Positions 14,481 to 29,000 are shown, counted from the first letter of the stretch. The stretch: DNA of 64,000 nt from Campylorhamphus procurvoides (GCA_013396655.1 WBMV01004804.1:622956-686955), one strand, 5' to 3'. The notes: generated by a model not told the origin, from the letters alone. Program-made: numbers and translations.

Positions 14481-17400
14481 ATCTGTGAGCAAAACGGTTA
14501 CATACCAATGGTGAATATGCTCATCCTTCCTCCTTCGTCAGGTTGTGGGTGTCCCCTGTGTCCCAGCAGGGTACACTAAAGTCTCAGCAGTCTGGCTGCT
14601 GTTGGAGCAACTCCAAAAGCTTTCTGGGTGAGCCAATGTATTTATATTGGCCAGCGTGGAAGTTTGGTTTATAATAGTGCCATGACTGAGAGGGTCCTGA
14701 ATAAACTCCCCAAGAATTAGGACACAAGGCTGATGGCCACAGGGGACAGCAGTCTGCATTTCTGGAGAATGTTCTTTATTCATTAATGCTGTTTCATGAA
14801 GTTTGAAGACCAGTAAGAAGGGTTTGGAGAACAAAACACACTCAGTAAGAGAATTGTACTATTTCCCTAGTCAACTTATGTTATAGGCTGTTTTTCCACA
14901 GGATAGAGAGTTGACCCCAAAACATCTTATTCCCTAAATCCTCTTTCTCCTGAACAAAGTATAATATACATTTTAATTTATTAGCTTCACCCATATATCT
15001 TTAAAGTACAATTGCCTTATAAACTCTTAGTTTTTAGAGATAAATAGCATGGCCCCATAAGCTGTGCATCCTTCTGATAGAAGAGGTGTCCAGTTGTTGG
15101 AGAAGCTGCTTTTGTTATTTATTTAAATGTTTGACCAGAAATGGTTCTAGCATGAGAGTTTCCCATTAGTGGCATATTTGCATCTTGCAGCTGAACATCA
15201 AATAAACTATGTTATAGCACAAATCCCTATAGAGCAAGGCTTCTTGGCTTGTTCACCATAGTCCCATGCACTGCATGTCTCATCATCATTACCTAACGAG
15301 CCCCTTATGATGATGCCATGCTGGATGTTTGCTGCCCAGAGTTTCAGTGCAGGGACCAAGCAGTGCCTCCCAGGTGTGAGGTACAGCCTCCATACAGGAT
15401 GCAAGTTGAGACATCTTAAAGTAACCCCATACACCTATTTTCCAATCACAGCCTAAAAGTAATATTTAAAGCAAGATGTGTTGGAGTCTGACAAGGTGCA
15501 TCAGAGTCTGCACAAAACCATCTTAGTGCTCAGTAACTGAGTGTATTCTCTTTTATAATGTTTTCATAGAACTGAAAAAGAAGCCCCCACTCTTAGAATT
15601 ACTGAAATTGTAGTGATACATGCAAACTTTCTGAATGATTTATTGTCTTTTAAGGGGATGTTCCGGCTAGTCTCCATATATCTTATGCATGCAATAAACC
15701 TAGATAACATAGATGATTTTGTAAAGACCAGTATGTTTGCACCACCCTAATTTTATATGAATATATTTTATGGTTTATTAGTTATATTCTTACCAACAGT
15801 ATTTTGGATTCTTCTGCAGTGTATACACTTTTTAAAAATATTTTTTATAAAATATGGAACCTTATCAATTCATTTAAAAGAAATTGCTTTTATTATTTTT
15901 GTATATTTTTAGATATAATTACCCACTAGGAGCTGCAATGGCACAGAAAGTTGCAAGACCTTGTGCCCTTTTTCTTCACTTTCTTCTGAATTTTTGGAGA
16001 GAAAGGGTAGAACTCTTATTCCTAACCCACAGGAAATGCAACTTTCTGATGCAGTCTTAGCTGTTGCTTTGCTGCTGCTTTGCTATAATGCAGGCTAAAC
16101 CATATTTACTAATCTCAGGTGACTTACAATGGAAGTACTTATGACAGACAAAATGTAGAAGACAAAAGGCACATTCAGAGAAAGAATTTAGTTCCTTCAG
16201 GTCACAAAGCAGATGTAGCAGCAGGGCTGGACCTAGAAATTTGTAGGGCCGCATCCTACAATCCAGTGTCTTACTTGGCAGTAATATACTGTACAGTTTT
16301 CTGGGCTTTTGATTTGTTTTCTACTGCCACTTCATTCTGTCACCTGCTCTCATACATAAACAATCTTGTTTTTCTCAGCATGACTAATTTTTCAATAAAA
16401 TCCAAGTGCAACATACAGCTTTCTGTGAAGAAACATAGGTTTTGTATATAAGCTTCAAGACAGCACCGTGTTTTTCCCATATGGCAGGCAATTGCTTAGC
16501 AATAAAATAGTTTTTCCCACATAGTAAGGGTAATAAAGATAAATATTCATGTAGTGTGACTTCCTGTGTCTCAGGAAACATCGTTAGTTTTTAAATCCAC
16601 TGTTTAAATGAACCCATGATGTTTTGTACAAGTTACCACAGTGATTCCACATCAAAACCTGAACAGGTGTTGTCTCCATACAAGTGAATTACAGCAGAAA
16701 TTTATAGCAGCACCTGTGAGGGTGATGGGGTGTTTGAAACACCCTGGAATAGGTATAGTACTGCTACTGTAGATGTAGGTATCAACACAGATATCAATGT
16801 ACTGTAGAGAGATATCAGTGTTGAAAACTAATCCCTAACCTCTTCTAAATATGAGATGCTGGGCTGGATTCTTCTGTTCTTAGACTGTGCTGCATCCTAC
16901 AGAGATGATGGTAGGAGGTAAGAGCCTAATGATGCTTCAGAATTTCCAAGGTGCTGCACACTGGGCTGACTCAGCCTCTGAAGGATTTGGGATCACAGAA
17001 AAGTCCTGGCTGGGTAAGGGCCATTGTGCAGGTGAGGGCAGCCACCCTCCAAGCACTGCTGTGCAGCACTGCCTTGCAAAGGGCAATACAAGGGAAAGTC
17101 TGGGAGTGACTCTAAAGCTGAGGAACCAAGCAAAAAAGTTCTTTGCCGACTGGTTTGTATCCTGTATGCTCTAGTAGTCTGCCTGCATTGCCCATGTGCT
17201 CAAAAATGCTGCAGGTTTATTCACACTTCTTCAAAAAACCCAAGAAAATCTCAATTAAATAAGCTATTTATAACAAATGACAGTTTTGTCTCAATTTCAT
17301 TCAGTGTTGTTCAGCATATAATGGGCACATACTTTTGTAGGCAAAAGGGAAAAAACAAGAATGTAGATCACAGCTCTCTCTCAGCTTGGGGATCATGTTT

Positions 17401-17602
17401 TCCCTATATTGTAGCGAAGCAAAATGAAATCGTGACTCTGCTATAAGCTGAGAGCCCAAGTGCCTTACAAGAACTCCTGGCCCTGCACAGAACAACCATA
17501 AAAATCACACCATGTGCCTCAAAGCATTGTCCAATTATAAATCATAACAAGCTGGGGTCTATCTATTTTCCTTTTGCCCCCATTCTGTTGTTTGGATTGT
17601 TG

Positions 17603-17616
17603 TTTTTTTTTTTTTT
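17603..17616 (+). repeat. Poly-T tract (14 T)
   Basis: An uninterrupted run of 14 T. No adjacent SINE or LINE body or target-site duplication is recognisable, so I cannot call it the tail of a retroposed copy. Confidence 0.85.
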
Positions 17617-18234
17617 CACAGAGCACTTGTAGCAGAATAAAATGAATTGGTTTGTCAGTGCAGGTCTAGATTTTTTTGTGCAGAAAACAGCACAACAATA
17701 TTTAATCATCTGATTTCCAGGGAAGTACTGGAATGAGCTCTGCCAGAAATTACTTCTTGACACTAAAATGAGGGATAACAGTGGAGAACTGGTGTGTACT
17801 GGTAGGTATGAGTCCTACCAGATTCATTCTGTAAAAAATTCCATATTCTAATGTATGGTGAGGTCTTAGAATATTAAATGAAAGTTAATTTGACAGTAAA
17901 AGGAGGAGCTGGTTGACTCCAAAGTGCTGTCCAGGCTGAAGAGGTTTCCTGAAGAGACACACAGAATCTTAATAGGGAGACAGCTCCCTTAAATGTTACA
18001 CCATTTGGCCAATAAGTCACTGATCCGTAACACTTCCTTTACCCATTTACTGTGGGTTACATGGGTCTTTTAAGATAATCCCTCCTATTTGAGGTTTAAT
18101 ATTTCACCCATTTCAAATGGGATAAGGCTAAGACTTTGTCCATGAGATCTCAGCTTAGGCAGAATGCAATTCAAAATGTTGAAAATCACTTAAGCTTGTA
18201 TTTCTTACCTAAAGATTTCAGGGTCTTAGCCTGC

Positions 18235-18261
18235 TTTTTTTTTTCTTTTTCTTTTTTTTTT
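18235..18261 (+). repeat. Interrupted poly-T tract
   Basis: Three T-runs (10, 5 and 10) separated by single C residues. It is low-complexity sequence without a recognisable element attached. Confidence 0.85.
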
Positions 18262-21200
18262 CCTACTAACATGAAGAAAATACAGCTTAATTTAAAAAAG
18301 TAAATGTAAGTGTGTATAGAAGAGCAAGTTTTTGTTTTCTCAAATGACACTGATTGAATCCAAATCAGTCTGGGCATATAATGAAATGAAAGATATTTTC
18401 CTAGTGTTCTTTTTTTACTTATATTTATGTGACTATTTGGATATAGAAACAAACACATCAATAGTCAAACCCTGAATGTGCCTTCTGGACAATCAAAATG
18501 TGCAATTTCAAAAGGGGAAACTCATAATCAGAATTACAATACAAAAATATAAAGCATTAGTTAGCTTGCTTACAGTCTTCAAAGGAGAAAGAAGATGTGG
18601 CACATATGGCACTTTGGGAAGTCCTTTAACTGGAAATAATATGCCAATTTCCAACTTTCCTACACTACCAACATCCTTCCCTGTCTCTCCTACAAGACCA
18701 CTGTGGACCAAAGCAGGGACATGTGTGACATGAGCCCAATCAGTGAGCTACAAAATGCTTCAACTCCACCTGCCACCTGACGTGTGTGTCTGCTCTGTTA
18801 AACCTCCTGTGCCAACATGCTCTTGGCACCTGTGCTGTGCCATCCTCTCTGTGCTTAGGGACTCAATCCCATGAGCTGCACAGCCATGCCTTTCCCTCCA
18901 CGGGAAAATAACACACTGGTTCTCCTTCGAGGGCAGGGATATAGATATGGGATATCTCCAAAGAGCTCAGGCATTTTGTCCCCTCAGCATGTCCTGACTC
19001 CCTGGTTGAAACCCAACCCCAGTTCTGGGAGACATCTGACGGCATTTTTGCTCTTTGTTGCCTACAGGGGAATGAGAAAATGGTCCCTTGTGCTGGCTGT
19101 TTGCTTTTGTACCTCTGCATCTTTTCCACATATGTCTCCTGCCCATGTTTCCCATGAACACTGTGACTTGCACACTTGCCTTGACAAAGATCTGAACAGC
19201 ATGATGCTGCTTTTTCTTTTGACTTAACAAAAATCTGTTGTGTGCAGGAAGTCACAAAGTGTTACAAGAAATACATCAGAGAGTGAATGCAAATCAAATT
19301 ACCAAATTGTGCTGATGCTAGAAAATATCTGAGTATCCAACTTTTGAATGAAACTGTATATTGACTGTGGCTGTACAAAATAGAAAACACCTTAGAAAGC
19401 ACTAGTTTCAATGTTTTTGCTATCCAATTTGAAAAAAAACCACAAGCCACCAAACCTCTACTTGCATCTACGTTTTAAAATATTCCCACTTGGGAACACT
19501 TTTTATTCTTTGCTTCATACCCACAAGGGACAAGTAGGATTTTTATGGAAGCATTATTGAAAATGAAAACATAACTTTGACTGTAAGAATCAAGATACCT
19601 TAGCCTGCAAAATTTACACATATTACTGGAAATTGCTAACTCAAGGTTACCTGGAACATTAGTTTGCTAACTCAGCAAAAGGGGAGTTAGTTGTACCTAT
19701 TACAAGAACAACGCCTACACACAATGATTTACCTATGGAAAATCACAGGAGGGCATGAGAAAAATGAGGAAGGATGTGCTAGGACTAATGGAAATGAACT
19801 GCCACACTGTGCTTTTTTTTCCAGCCCAAAGGAGCCTGAGGAAATGGACATAAAAAAATTGTACAATGCAAAGAGGAGCCATTTATTCTTGCATATTGAC
19901 AGTAATTAAATCTGTGCTCTTCCAACAAGTAGCACTGTTGAACTGGAAGAGTGTCAGTCACTCTGATCCAAAGCAGGGAGCAGGAGATGCAGCCTCTATG
20001 GCTCCTCCAGTCTGATGGATCCCCAGGACATCAGGGAGAGGACATGTTTCTTCAGCCCTTGCTGAGTTCATCCTGTGAGTGGAGGGTGCTCACCTCTCAC
20101 AGGTTCAGGACCACAGTAATCACGACATGAAAAAATAATACAGAGATTTTTTTAAACCCCACAAACAGGCAGTGATGGTGTGCATGTTTCTTGTCTGATA
20201 CCTCAGCATCCTTTCATCTTTCCCCCATCCCCAAATGGCATGTCAGGAGCTAACATGGACTTCATCCAGACAGCAGAGTGCTGGGATTGCTGTGGCAGTG
20301 ATTTAAAGCAGCAGCTCTTCCCTTCTGCTGCTGTTGATCTGCTATGCTTAGATGCACCATTTCCAGCTGTACTTGTTGTTCCACTAGAGCTTTTAGTGAT
20401 CTTCTGGGAATGATAATGCTCTTGCTGGGTGGGATAATGGGTAACAAGCTCAGCCTCTTGAACATTCTTGAAGTTCAGTGGAGATTTGATTCTATATATT
20501 CCTCCTTCTGCATTAGAGTCCTTCCTCCCACCCAGCTGGTTTCTAATCACCTTGGTGTCATCAGGACTTGTGTATCCACTCACTTCCAAAGGCATTGAGG
20601 GACAGAGACTAGCCCTGCAGTGGTCCTGTTCTGACAGGAATGCAGGGCTAACATGTACAGTCACCCATGCTCACCATGCTGGGTCCTCCCCATTCTGTGG
20701 TGTTGTCAGCTCAGAATAAAACCTGAAACTGAAGCTGTAGCTGCAGTGCCTTTGGAGTTAATGTGCAACCTCAGTTAAAAGCTCCATCAAATTACAGACC
20801 TGCCTGTGCTCAGACTATTACAATTTTACCCATTCCCTATACTTCTGCTACAGCTCCTTATAGAATTTCAGTTTCCACATTAAATCCAGACCAAATAGTC
20901 TATTTTTTTCTTTCTACATAAATTTTAACAGGTTAGATGTCTGCTGGTTTCCTCACAGGCAACTAATTTGATATGTCTGTCTTACTTTCCCATTATAAAA
21001 TCCAATTTACTCCAGCATTTTAGGGGTTGTTATTAATTTCATTTTAATGAAAAGAAACAAAATGGAGCTTAGAGGCTGTATATATTTTTAGAAAGGACCA
21101 TTTGATGATTTGCCTGGCTTTGTCAGTACTAAATAGAGGCTGAATTTTCTACTGCTCTGCCCCTTCTATGCAATGTCAAAATCAGTTATTTTAGATGCAA

Positions 21201-22954
21201 AGATGTGTTGAAGGTCACAAACACAGTGTGTTTTTCCACAGTTCTCTAGGGCAAAATATATTATAGGAGAAAATTACTTCTATGCACCAATTTGTATTTT
21301 CTGGGGAGTACAGCTTGCAACACTATGAGGACCTTTGGTCCATGCTTGAACTAGGATGACAGAGGTGGTTTTTTCCTCTACACGGTTAATTCAGAACTGT
21401 CCTGAGTGCATGTTAAGCTTGTATGCAGGATGAGTGGGATCAGGATGTGTTCCTCCCTGTCTTCTGCACTCGCTCATGGGTGTAAACTTAAGGCCACTGG
21501 ACACTGTGGAAGTTTAGATTGTAAAGGATCAATTATGAAGCTGAATCCCAAGTGCATATCTTTTTCCATTTGATCCAAACAATCAAGTCAGGTTCAAGGT
21601 TTTGTTTGTTAACAAGATCTCATAAATGTTCATAATCCATTTCGGTTCATTATCTAGCAAAAAAAATTGTTAGATTATACTGTGTTATTAAAGTGCTAAA
21701 AGTCATTGCCAAACAGCAAGTCTATGCTCCTGGTTGCTTGCCTGGTTGCGGAAGCTACAGTGCATTTAAAAGGACTCCACCTGTCACATCCATGTAAAAT
21801 CCAAAAATTCTGAATAAAAACTGGGTGTTTACTTGTTTTCCCTGCTCAGGTCCCTGGGAAAATCCTGTATGTGTTGATTGACCGGAAACATTGAGAATTT
21901 GTAGCACTTTCTCGAATTAATGGCCACTGCAGGTCCCCAGTGTCTAATTATTCCTGTTGCTGATTTTCCCTGAATTCATTTAAAAAAATACTTTTACATT
22001 CGTTTATTACCAGATGCTCTAGTGACTGCAAACACCCCCTCGAAGGGACAATCTACTGAGCTGCTTTGCTCCTACAAATGGGAAGCAACAGAAAAAGAAG
22101 TTCCTACTGCTCATTCACTAGTGTGACCATAGTCCTGCACGCTGTATGCAGGATTGCTGGTGATATTTTTCTGACCCTTTTGCAGAAGAAGGGCTTAACT
22201 CAGGGGGTGACTCAGCCCAGCCCCAGGGGGTTACATTACTCTCTGATTTGTGCTCAGTTTTTGTTTCACAGTGTCTATTCCCCTCTCCCCCCAGCCCCAT
22301 TTTCTGTAGTGTTTTCACCTTTGGTTATGCTATAATTCAATGGATTGCAGGTAATTAATTATAAATTACCTACTTACTTAATTATAAATGAACTAGTACA
22401 CAAATCAGATGGAGCCTAACTGTAGCAAGATCATAGCTTGGAGCTTCATATGGCTGCACCCAGATTGCTGCCAGCATCCTGGCTACCCAGCTTACATTAG
22501 CTCAGGGTTGTCCACACTTCATTGCAATCCCTAGTGCAGATACACCTGCTAGTAGAAAGTACTTATTTTTGTTCAAGAGAGAAAGCTGGCAAGAAAGAAC
22601 AAAGTCTGTATGGAAGCTTATTAGAGAACATAGGTTGTATGAGCTGAATTGCTCTGGTGCTGAATATGAAAGGTGGGGGTTTAGTTAGTGCTCAGCATTA
22701 ATTCAACTCCATTCCTACTAAATGGGCAAAATTTTGGTAAGTGTTGAGTGTGTTTGGAAACCCCACAAAAACAGATGGAGTCTCTAGAAATCTGAAGGGA
22801 CAGCATAGGGCAGTGAAAAGCATAAAGCCCATGACAAAAATAGTATTGCAGGTCTAACGGAATTCAGAACAAAACTGTGAGGGAAAAGGAGCTGCAGGAA
22901 AAAAATTAATCAGTGCTGAGCATTTCTCTGTGAAAGATCTTTGCTTGGAAGAAA

Positions 22955-23480
22955 AACCCCAGTGGTAATTAACATATTATCTATTTTTCCCATATTCATA
23001 TAAATGGTAAGTAGAGTTCCTCTGGAGTACATTATTCAGATTAGCACTTCTCACTGCCAGGGGACACGATGTTAATTCAGTCTCTGTTCTGTCTTTATAA
23101 TAAATTGCCAAGCCACCATCAGACTAAAACAGCTTTGTTTTGGAAAATTATTGTTTTTAGAGCAGTTGTCTCACATAATGTTAATGCCTATTTTTTAAAT
23201 TACTCCTTATTTAAATGCCACTTATTATGAAGGCAATTTCATAGCTTAAATATTTTTTGTGAATCAGAAATAAGTGCTTTAATTTTATTCAGAAGACGTG
23301 CACGTGCTTCGTGCTGCATAATGAAAAAAGTGTCATACCTATATGAAGTCAGGTATCTTCCTCCACCGAGGAGCCTTCATGATTCTTGAAAAGATCAAGT
23401 AGTTCCCAGTCTTCTTTTCTGGTGATAAATAATGCAGAATTTCCATTAGAACTAACCAAATGCTATTAAAATTATTTTGG
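22955..23480. other. Possible conserved non-coding element (inference)
   Basis: This AT-rich block has the look of constrained non-coding DNA rather than decayed repeat. It has many homeodomain-like ATTA/TAAT cores, few simple repeats, and an isolated cluster of CGTG words around 23296-23311 in an otherwise CpG-poor context, including the palindrome ACGTGCACGT at 23296-23305 with an E-box CACGTG inside. No ORF of note crosses it. The call rests on texture only; conservation cannot be seen from one sequence, so the boundaries are nominal. Confidence 0.2.
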
Positions 23481-24990
23481 TTATGTTTCTTTAAACTTAT
23501 TCCAATGATTAGAGGTTTTTAAGTGCTTTCCTGTGTGCAAATGGGGCTTTATTTATTGTACTATTTAAGGCTGGCTGATAGGAAGAGTCACATTTTCACA
23601 TAACGGGGGTGTTTGGCATTACTGCTATTACCTGCCTCTCCCAATCACTGGTTGCTTGTTCCCAAATTTTGATCAGATGTGTCACATTGTGTCTGCCCCT
23701 CTCAGTGACCAGACACCACTCAGACAATGGTTCAGTGATTCTGGCCAGTGCAGAGGAAGGGGAACTGGGATGCTAACATTGGAAATATCATGAGCTGGCT
23801 GGCCAGGCCAGATGCAGGGTGAAAGGAACAGTTTTGATATCAGTTTATGGTGCTTGATCCAGGAGATGTAACCTACATTTACCTCATGTTTTATTTGACA
23901 GCAACTCTAAAATTCAAATGGCTTTATTTGCAATTAAGGCTTGCCCAGCTTCTCATATCCAGCTGCCTGAGCTAAAGGGATCATCTGATCATCCCTTTAA
24001 TTTATTCAATAGTTTGTGGACTATATGTTTTGTAGTGTGGTCATTTTTCCAGCCAACATACCCTTTTATTTGAATTCCTCCTTTGAACACTTTTGATCAC
24101 ATCCTAGGAATCAGTGCACTCCTGCTAAACAGGATGAAGGCAGGTGTGCTACTGTGCAAACTTCCTGAGAAATCCTGGGAAAGCCAATAAAACCTAATGC
24201 ATTGGTGTGGAGAAATTGGCTTCTGCATGTCTCTGCCCAAGGGCAAGTTTTACTGCTTAGAATTGTTCATTAGAAATTGTTTTGTGCTTTTGCAGTGTAT
24301 TTCTTCTTAAAGTACCCCCCAAACACTGAGAATGACAAACAATTTAATAGATACTAATAGATGGCGTGAGCATGTTATGGGCTTGATCACCTTACGGTAT
24401 TTTAAGCACATTACAAGGTATTACAGATGACTGTAAGTCACAGGCTTTATTCTTTTACATTATGCAGTGATTTGCTATCATGTATTAAAATATGATATAT
24501 GAAATATCATCTGAAATACCCTTACTCTTGTAAGTTGTAAACAGGCTTACAATATTAAGTAGCTAAAATGCAAAGTTAAAGTGATTTGAATACACTCATT
24601 CTTGTTACATCTTGTTATCTTCTGTTCATACTTCTTTCAAGATCATTTTAAGTTCTGTACTTACTCAGTTGCAGATCCTCCTGCCTTGACGCCACCTGAA
24701 AACTTGATCAGCTAATGCTTTCCCTATCCTACAAGTTATTAGTGAAAGTATTAAATAATGCCAGGCACTATGCAATTAAAATGACTTTAATTATAGGTAT
24801 TAAATGCTTTTAATAAAAAATTGGTATTTCAGGGCAGCACTTTTCTGGGAGTTACATCAGTTAATCTGTAATTTAAGATATTGTTTTCAGAAGTTTTCAA
24901 CCATGGTGAAGACTTCTGTCAGTGTAAAATTCTCACTGTGCTCAATGTGCCAGGAGCTGATGAAGTGCTCATGTGGAGGGGCTGAGTGCT

Positions 24991-25011
24991 GAGTCCCTCC
25001 TTTAGGGACTC
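24991..25011. repeat. Perfect 8-bp inverted repeat with 5-nt loop
   Basis: GAGTCCCT and AGGGACTC are exact reverse complements separated by CCTTT. About ten 8-bp stems with short loops are expected by chance in 64 kb, so function is not implied. There is no T-run after it to suggest a Pol III terminator and no longer arm pairing to suggest a microRNA precursor. Confidence 0.7.
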
Positions 25012-25924
25012 ATTATGGAGCAGGCTGGGGAAGGAGCTGATGATGGCAAATCAGTGCAATCCCACCTGGTTCCTCAGGTGTAAATGCAAAGCTCCCATGC
25101 AGCAACTTTGGTGGCCACATGGCTGGCCCCTCAGGAAAGGGTCTGGACCCAGAGCAGTGTCAATGTTTTTGGAGCAGTGATGTCCACCTGGACAGCTTAG
25201 CAGGTCCCAAGACAGACAGACTGGAGGAGAAGGGCACTTTCACAACCACAAAGGGAAAACTGCTTACAAACAGTTAATTTCCCTGCCCTCTTGGATGTAA
25301 ACTCCACCGAAGTTTGAGCAAAATATAAAGCATGGATTAAGAATGATTTGGGGTAATTTATGATTAACTTACATCTTACCATTAGTAAGTGTATTTTCAC
25401 ATGTACATACATATACCTATGGCATACACGTACAATTTTTTCCCTCCCTTTTTTCAATATTTTCAGATTCTCTTACATTCAGAATTTCCTGAACTGAAAT
25501 TCTTGTCTCTGGTTTGTTCTGTACCCTTCACATGCCATTTTCAGAGTGCAATTCACAAAATACAAACTGTTCAGCAGGTCAGTAAAATAATTTTTTCTCT
25601 GCAGACATTTGCTGTTGGAATTTAAACAAAAATCCTTTGGGTTCCGCTGTGCTGAGAGACTTAATATCCTGTCATACTTCTTATATTCAAAAATTAATGA
25701 CTTCCTATATGCAGTCAGTGTTGCATCAGAAAGTTCTTGCTTGCAATTAATTCCTTGTAGTCTATCTCAGTGATGTTCCTTGCCCCCATTTCTGATGATG
25801 ATCCAATTCTAGACTCCAATAAGAACTTCAAGTAATCGAGAATGAGGAAGTTCTTTCATTTCTTTCAAGCTGATTTATTCAATCCCACTAAGAATTTGTT
25901 CCAATTGCTATCTTCCATTCTCCC

Positions 25925-26012
25925 ATATATGTATTTCATATATATATATAAAAGATCTATCTATGCATATATACAGGCATATATTTATATATGTGTATTT
26001 ATATATCTATCT
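25925..26012. repeat. AT-rich low-complexity tract, TATA/TCTA-like
   Basis: A stretch of alternating TA and CAT/TAT words with short TCTA runs ('tatatatatataaaa', 'gatctatctatgcatatata', 'tatatatctatctg'). It is imperfect rather than a clean microsatellite and probably length-variable. The 60-codon open frame through it (25842-26024) is Tyr/Ile-rich because of the repeat and is not a gene. Confidence 0.8.
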
Positions 26013-29000
26013 GCTGGTAATTAAATGTTCCAATACAGGATGACCTTCACAACAAGCTGTTTGAATACTGGGATTCATTCCATTAGACTGAAATGAATCC
26101 AGACCGAGGCAAAAGGTACACACTTCACTTTGGATAGTGCTATTTTGGCAGCTTTTTGGCAAGTCTGTTTCTTGTCCTCGCCAATGTTGGCTCCAAAGTA
26201 ACAGAAGGAAAAGACATATCAATAAGCAAAGAAAATAAAAGTATTTGGTCAAAATGTAAAGACAACTATTGTTGGAGCAAAATAAGTGATATATCTTGCC
26301 TTGATTGAAGCCTAGTCATGCTGTGTAAATTATAATTTCCCAACTTCCTTAATTTATTTCCAATTTTAGCCCACTGAGTTATATTTCCCATACTTTGCTA
26401 TCGATAGACTTGAAACAGCATGGTTAATTTAATTTTACTTCTCTTGGGTTTTTTTTTCCCCTTTCTATCAGTATAATAAGAAGATTGAAAATTCCAATTA
26501 AACATTTCTTTAAATACTGCCATTTTCAAGGAGCTTTTGTACTTCAATTTTTATTTACCCAAGCAATAAAACACCAGCACATGTAAAAAACATAAATAGA
26601 AAAGCTTGGCCAGTACTTTTTCTAAATAGTGATAGAGAATTCTTTTGCAAGGTATTTACAAATACAAGATCTATATTTAAAAAAAAAAGCTGTACATGGT
26701 AACTTCTTGATACTCTGGAGGAGTTATTTTTCGGTTAAGAAACACAGTCTCTTCCAGAGGAAAACAAATAAATCTGTAAGTGTCTTCTGGTATGGACTAC
26801 AAATAAACTTGCTTGTCCCTTCTTGTTGTCTGCTGCCATATAATCCTCTCCTTCTTCACATGGATTTTTTGGTTTTTTTGTAAGCATAAGAAATAGCACT
26901 TTAGGGGCACTCAGTTTTAAAATCTTAGTTCTGATTTGCAAAAGGTTGTACAAACCTGATGCTGGAATAGCTACAAAACACTTCACAGACAAACCTATTA
27001 GTACCTTGGCTTCAGTAAGTAAATGATTAGTAATATCTGGCATGAAAGGCTAGAGTCCAGCAGTTCTGCTAATTGCCTCAGAGAGGCACTTTATCAGTAG
27101 CAGTCTGGCAAGCAGGAGGTGAAACACCAAGAGAAGATGTCTAAGGCAAGTAGAAAACATACAATTTCCCCTGGTGCTGCCAAGGTTTCCTAATGCCTGT
27201 GCTCCTCATCCTGGCAGTGCTTAGTGGACCCTCAGATGGGGTGTACACATCAGATGGAATAATGTGACCCACCCTGTGGACACTGTCCTTCAGGAGAGAG
27301 CTGCTCTGCAGCCCTCAGCTCTGATGAATGGGGCGATCCGTGCATGGCACTGAGTTCAGTAAGTGAGGAAGCAGCCTGAAATAAGATCATTTTTTAAGAC
27401 TGAAAAGCCAGTGAAATGGTAGTAATCAAAATGAGCAAACAGGCTCCTGGCTCAGCAATGCAGAGGACCCGTTCTTACATCTGCAACCTGCTACTAGGAA
27501 GGTGTGAATGGAGTTGCAGGAGGACAGAGGTATAAGGAATTCAAAGGAGTTGCTTGTCCTTGTGTCTGATGGAGAAATGTCACTGATATAAATTGGCAAG
27601 GGGTAAGGCGCAGGCCACGGGTCTGTGGGTGAGTACAAAACATACCGCTGGAGGAGATCCTTGCAGGGTAAGAGCATCTAGAGAAAAGGGCTGGAGCAAT
27701 TCCCAGTACAGCTCTGCCCAAATGTCCCTCTCTGGGCTGTGTTTTCCTCCCTCAGTCAGTGTACCAGCAAGTTCGTGGTCCTTCTGTGCACAGGCTGGTG
27801 TTGGCTGAGGAGAATGAGAAGGTCAGACTGGTAGTATATTTCTAAGGGACCGTGTGCCTACAGCTGAGTTTGATCTTAGTAGGGTAAGACAGTTTAATAG
27901 GCTTTTCCTAACTTTAGTACGTGCTGGAAAATACAGTTGACCTTGTGAGTGACACTGAATAGGTTTACTACGTCTTGAAGTTAACTTTCTGGAACATTTA
28001 AATTTGGAGAATCTGAGACTGAAGAAATTTCATAGCAAGCTATTTAATCCTAAAGCCTCAGGAAAAATGTCAAAAATGGCATTGCAGTAGGAAATCTTAT
28101 TTTCCTCAAGAACTGTATGTGGCCTACAAAGACACATTGTTTTCTTCTGAAACACCAGATGCAGTGGAAAATGTCATTTTAGAAAATGGACCTTGCAGCC
28201 TGCTAAGACAGCATTTATATGAATTCATATGTCTGTAAAATGGATCATTACACATTGCACAGAGATCCATACCATCTTCTTGGCTTAATATAGTAGTGGA
28301 AGAAATATTTCCAAGATTTCACTGGAGGAGCAGATTGGAGATCATGACAAAGAATGAGCATGTAGTGTAATTTATAGCTTGCCTGAATTAGACTTCTGAT
28401 GTCTAATCTGCGGTTAAAACTGGATATAGTAGGCTCAAGTTGGCTTCGTCAGCTAATGAAGAACTTATATCAGGATAGTGGCTGTTCATTTAGCCTGGCT
28501 GTGTTCTGCGATCCGATCTCTGCAGCTGTTTCCTGATCTTGTTGATGTGTTTAAAGAACACACATTTGGTACTCCATGCTTCTGGAGGTGGTATATCTTC
28601 ACACTTCCTGCGGAGACTTAGCACTATACTTTACAGAGTAGTAGAAACAAAAGCCTAGAACATAAACAATCAAAATTCTTCTGGGAGAGGGTTCCTATTT
28701 GAAAACAAAGTCTCCAAGTTCAACCCCACAAAAAGGCTCATGGCCAGTTCTGCTGTAGCTCAAAACTAAGACCTGAAGAATGCATGATGGACCTTGCTCT
28801 ACCTTAAGCTAGTTTGTCAGGGTAAATATTTGCACATTTAGAAATATAAAATAGGTTATAGTCATAGTAATAGGCAAAACAATCCAACATGTAACATTTA
28901 CTTGAAAGGTTTACATATGGATGTGCAAGTTTGTGTGGGAGACCAAGACACAGTCACACACTATCATTAGCAGTAATAATAAGGTATTAGACATTTGACT

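Larger units (their letters stand above)
14481..22954. other. Non-coding unique sequence
   Basis: No supported gene. Open frames reach only about 153 codons (20203-20664 minus), overlap several other short frames on both strands, and are not recognisable. Contents worth naming are poly-T tracts near 17603 and 18235 and a 17-bp interrupted palindrome at 16728-16744. The palindrome is within chance expectation for a window of this size. Confidence 0.65.

Noticed and set aside
16728..16744. Interrupted palindrome GGGTGTTT-G-AAACACCC
   Set aside because: Around ten 8-bp stems with short spacers are expected by chance in a window this size. There is nothing around it to suggest a function.
23974..24000. 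Inverted repeat TAAAGGGAT ... ATCCCTTTA
   Set aside because: A 9-bp stem with a 9-nt loop is near chance level, and there is no supporting context.
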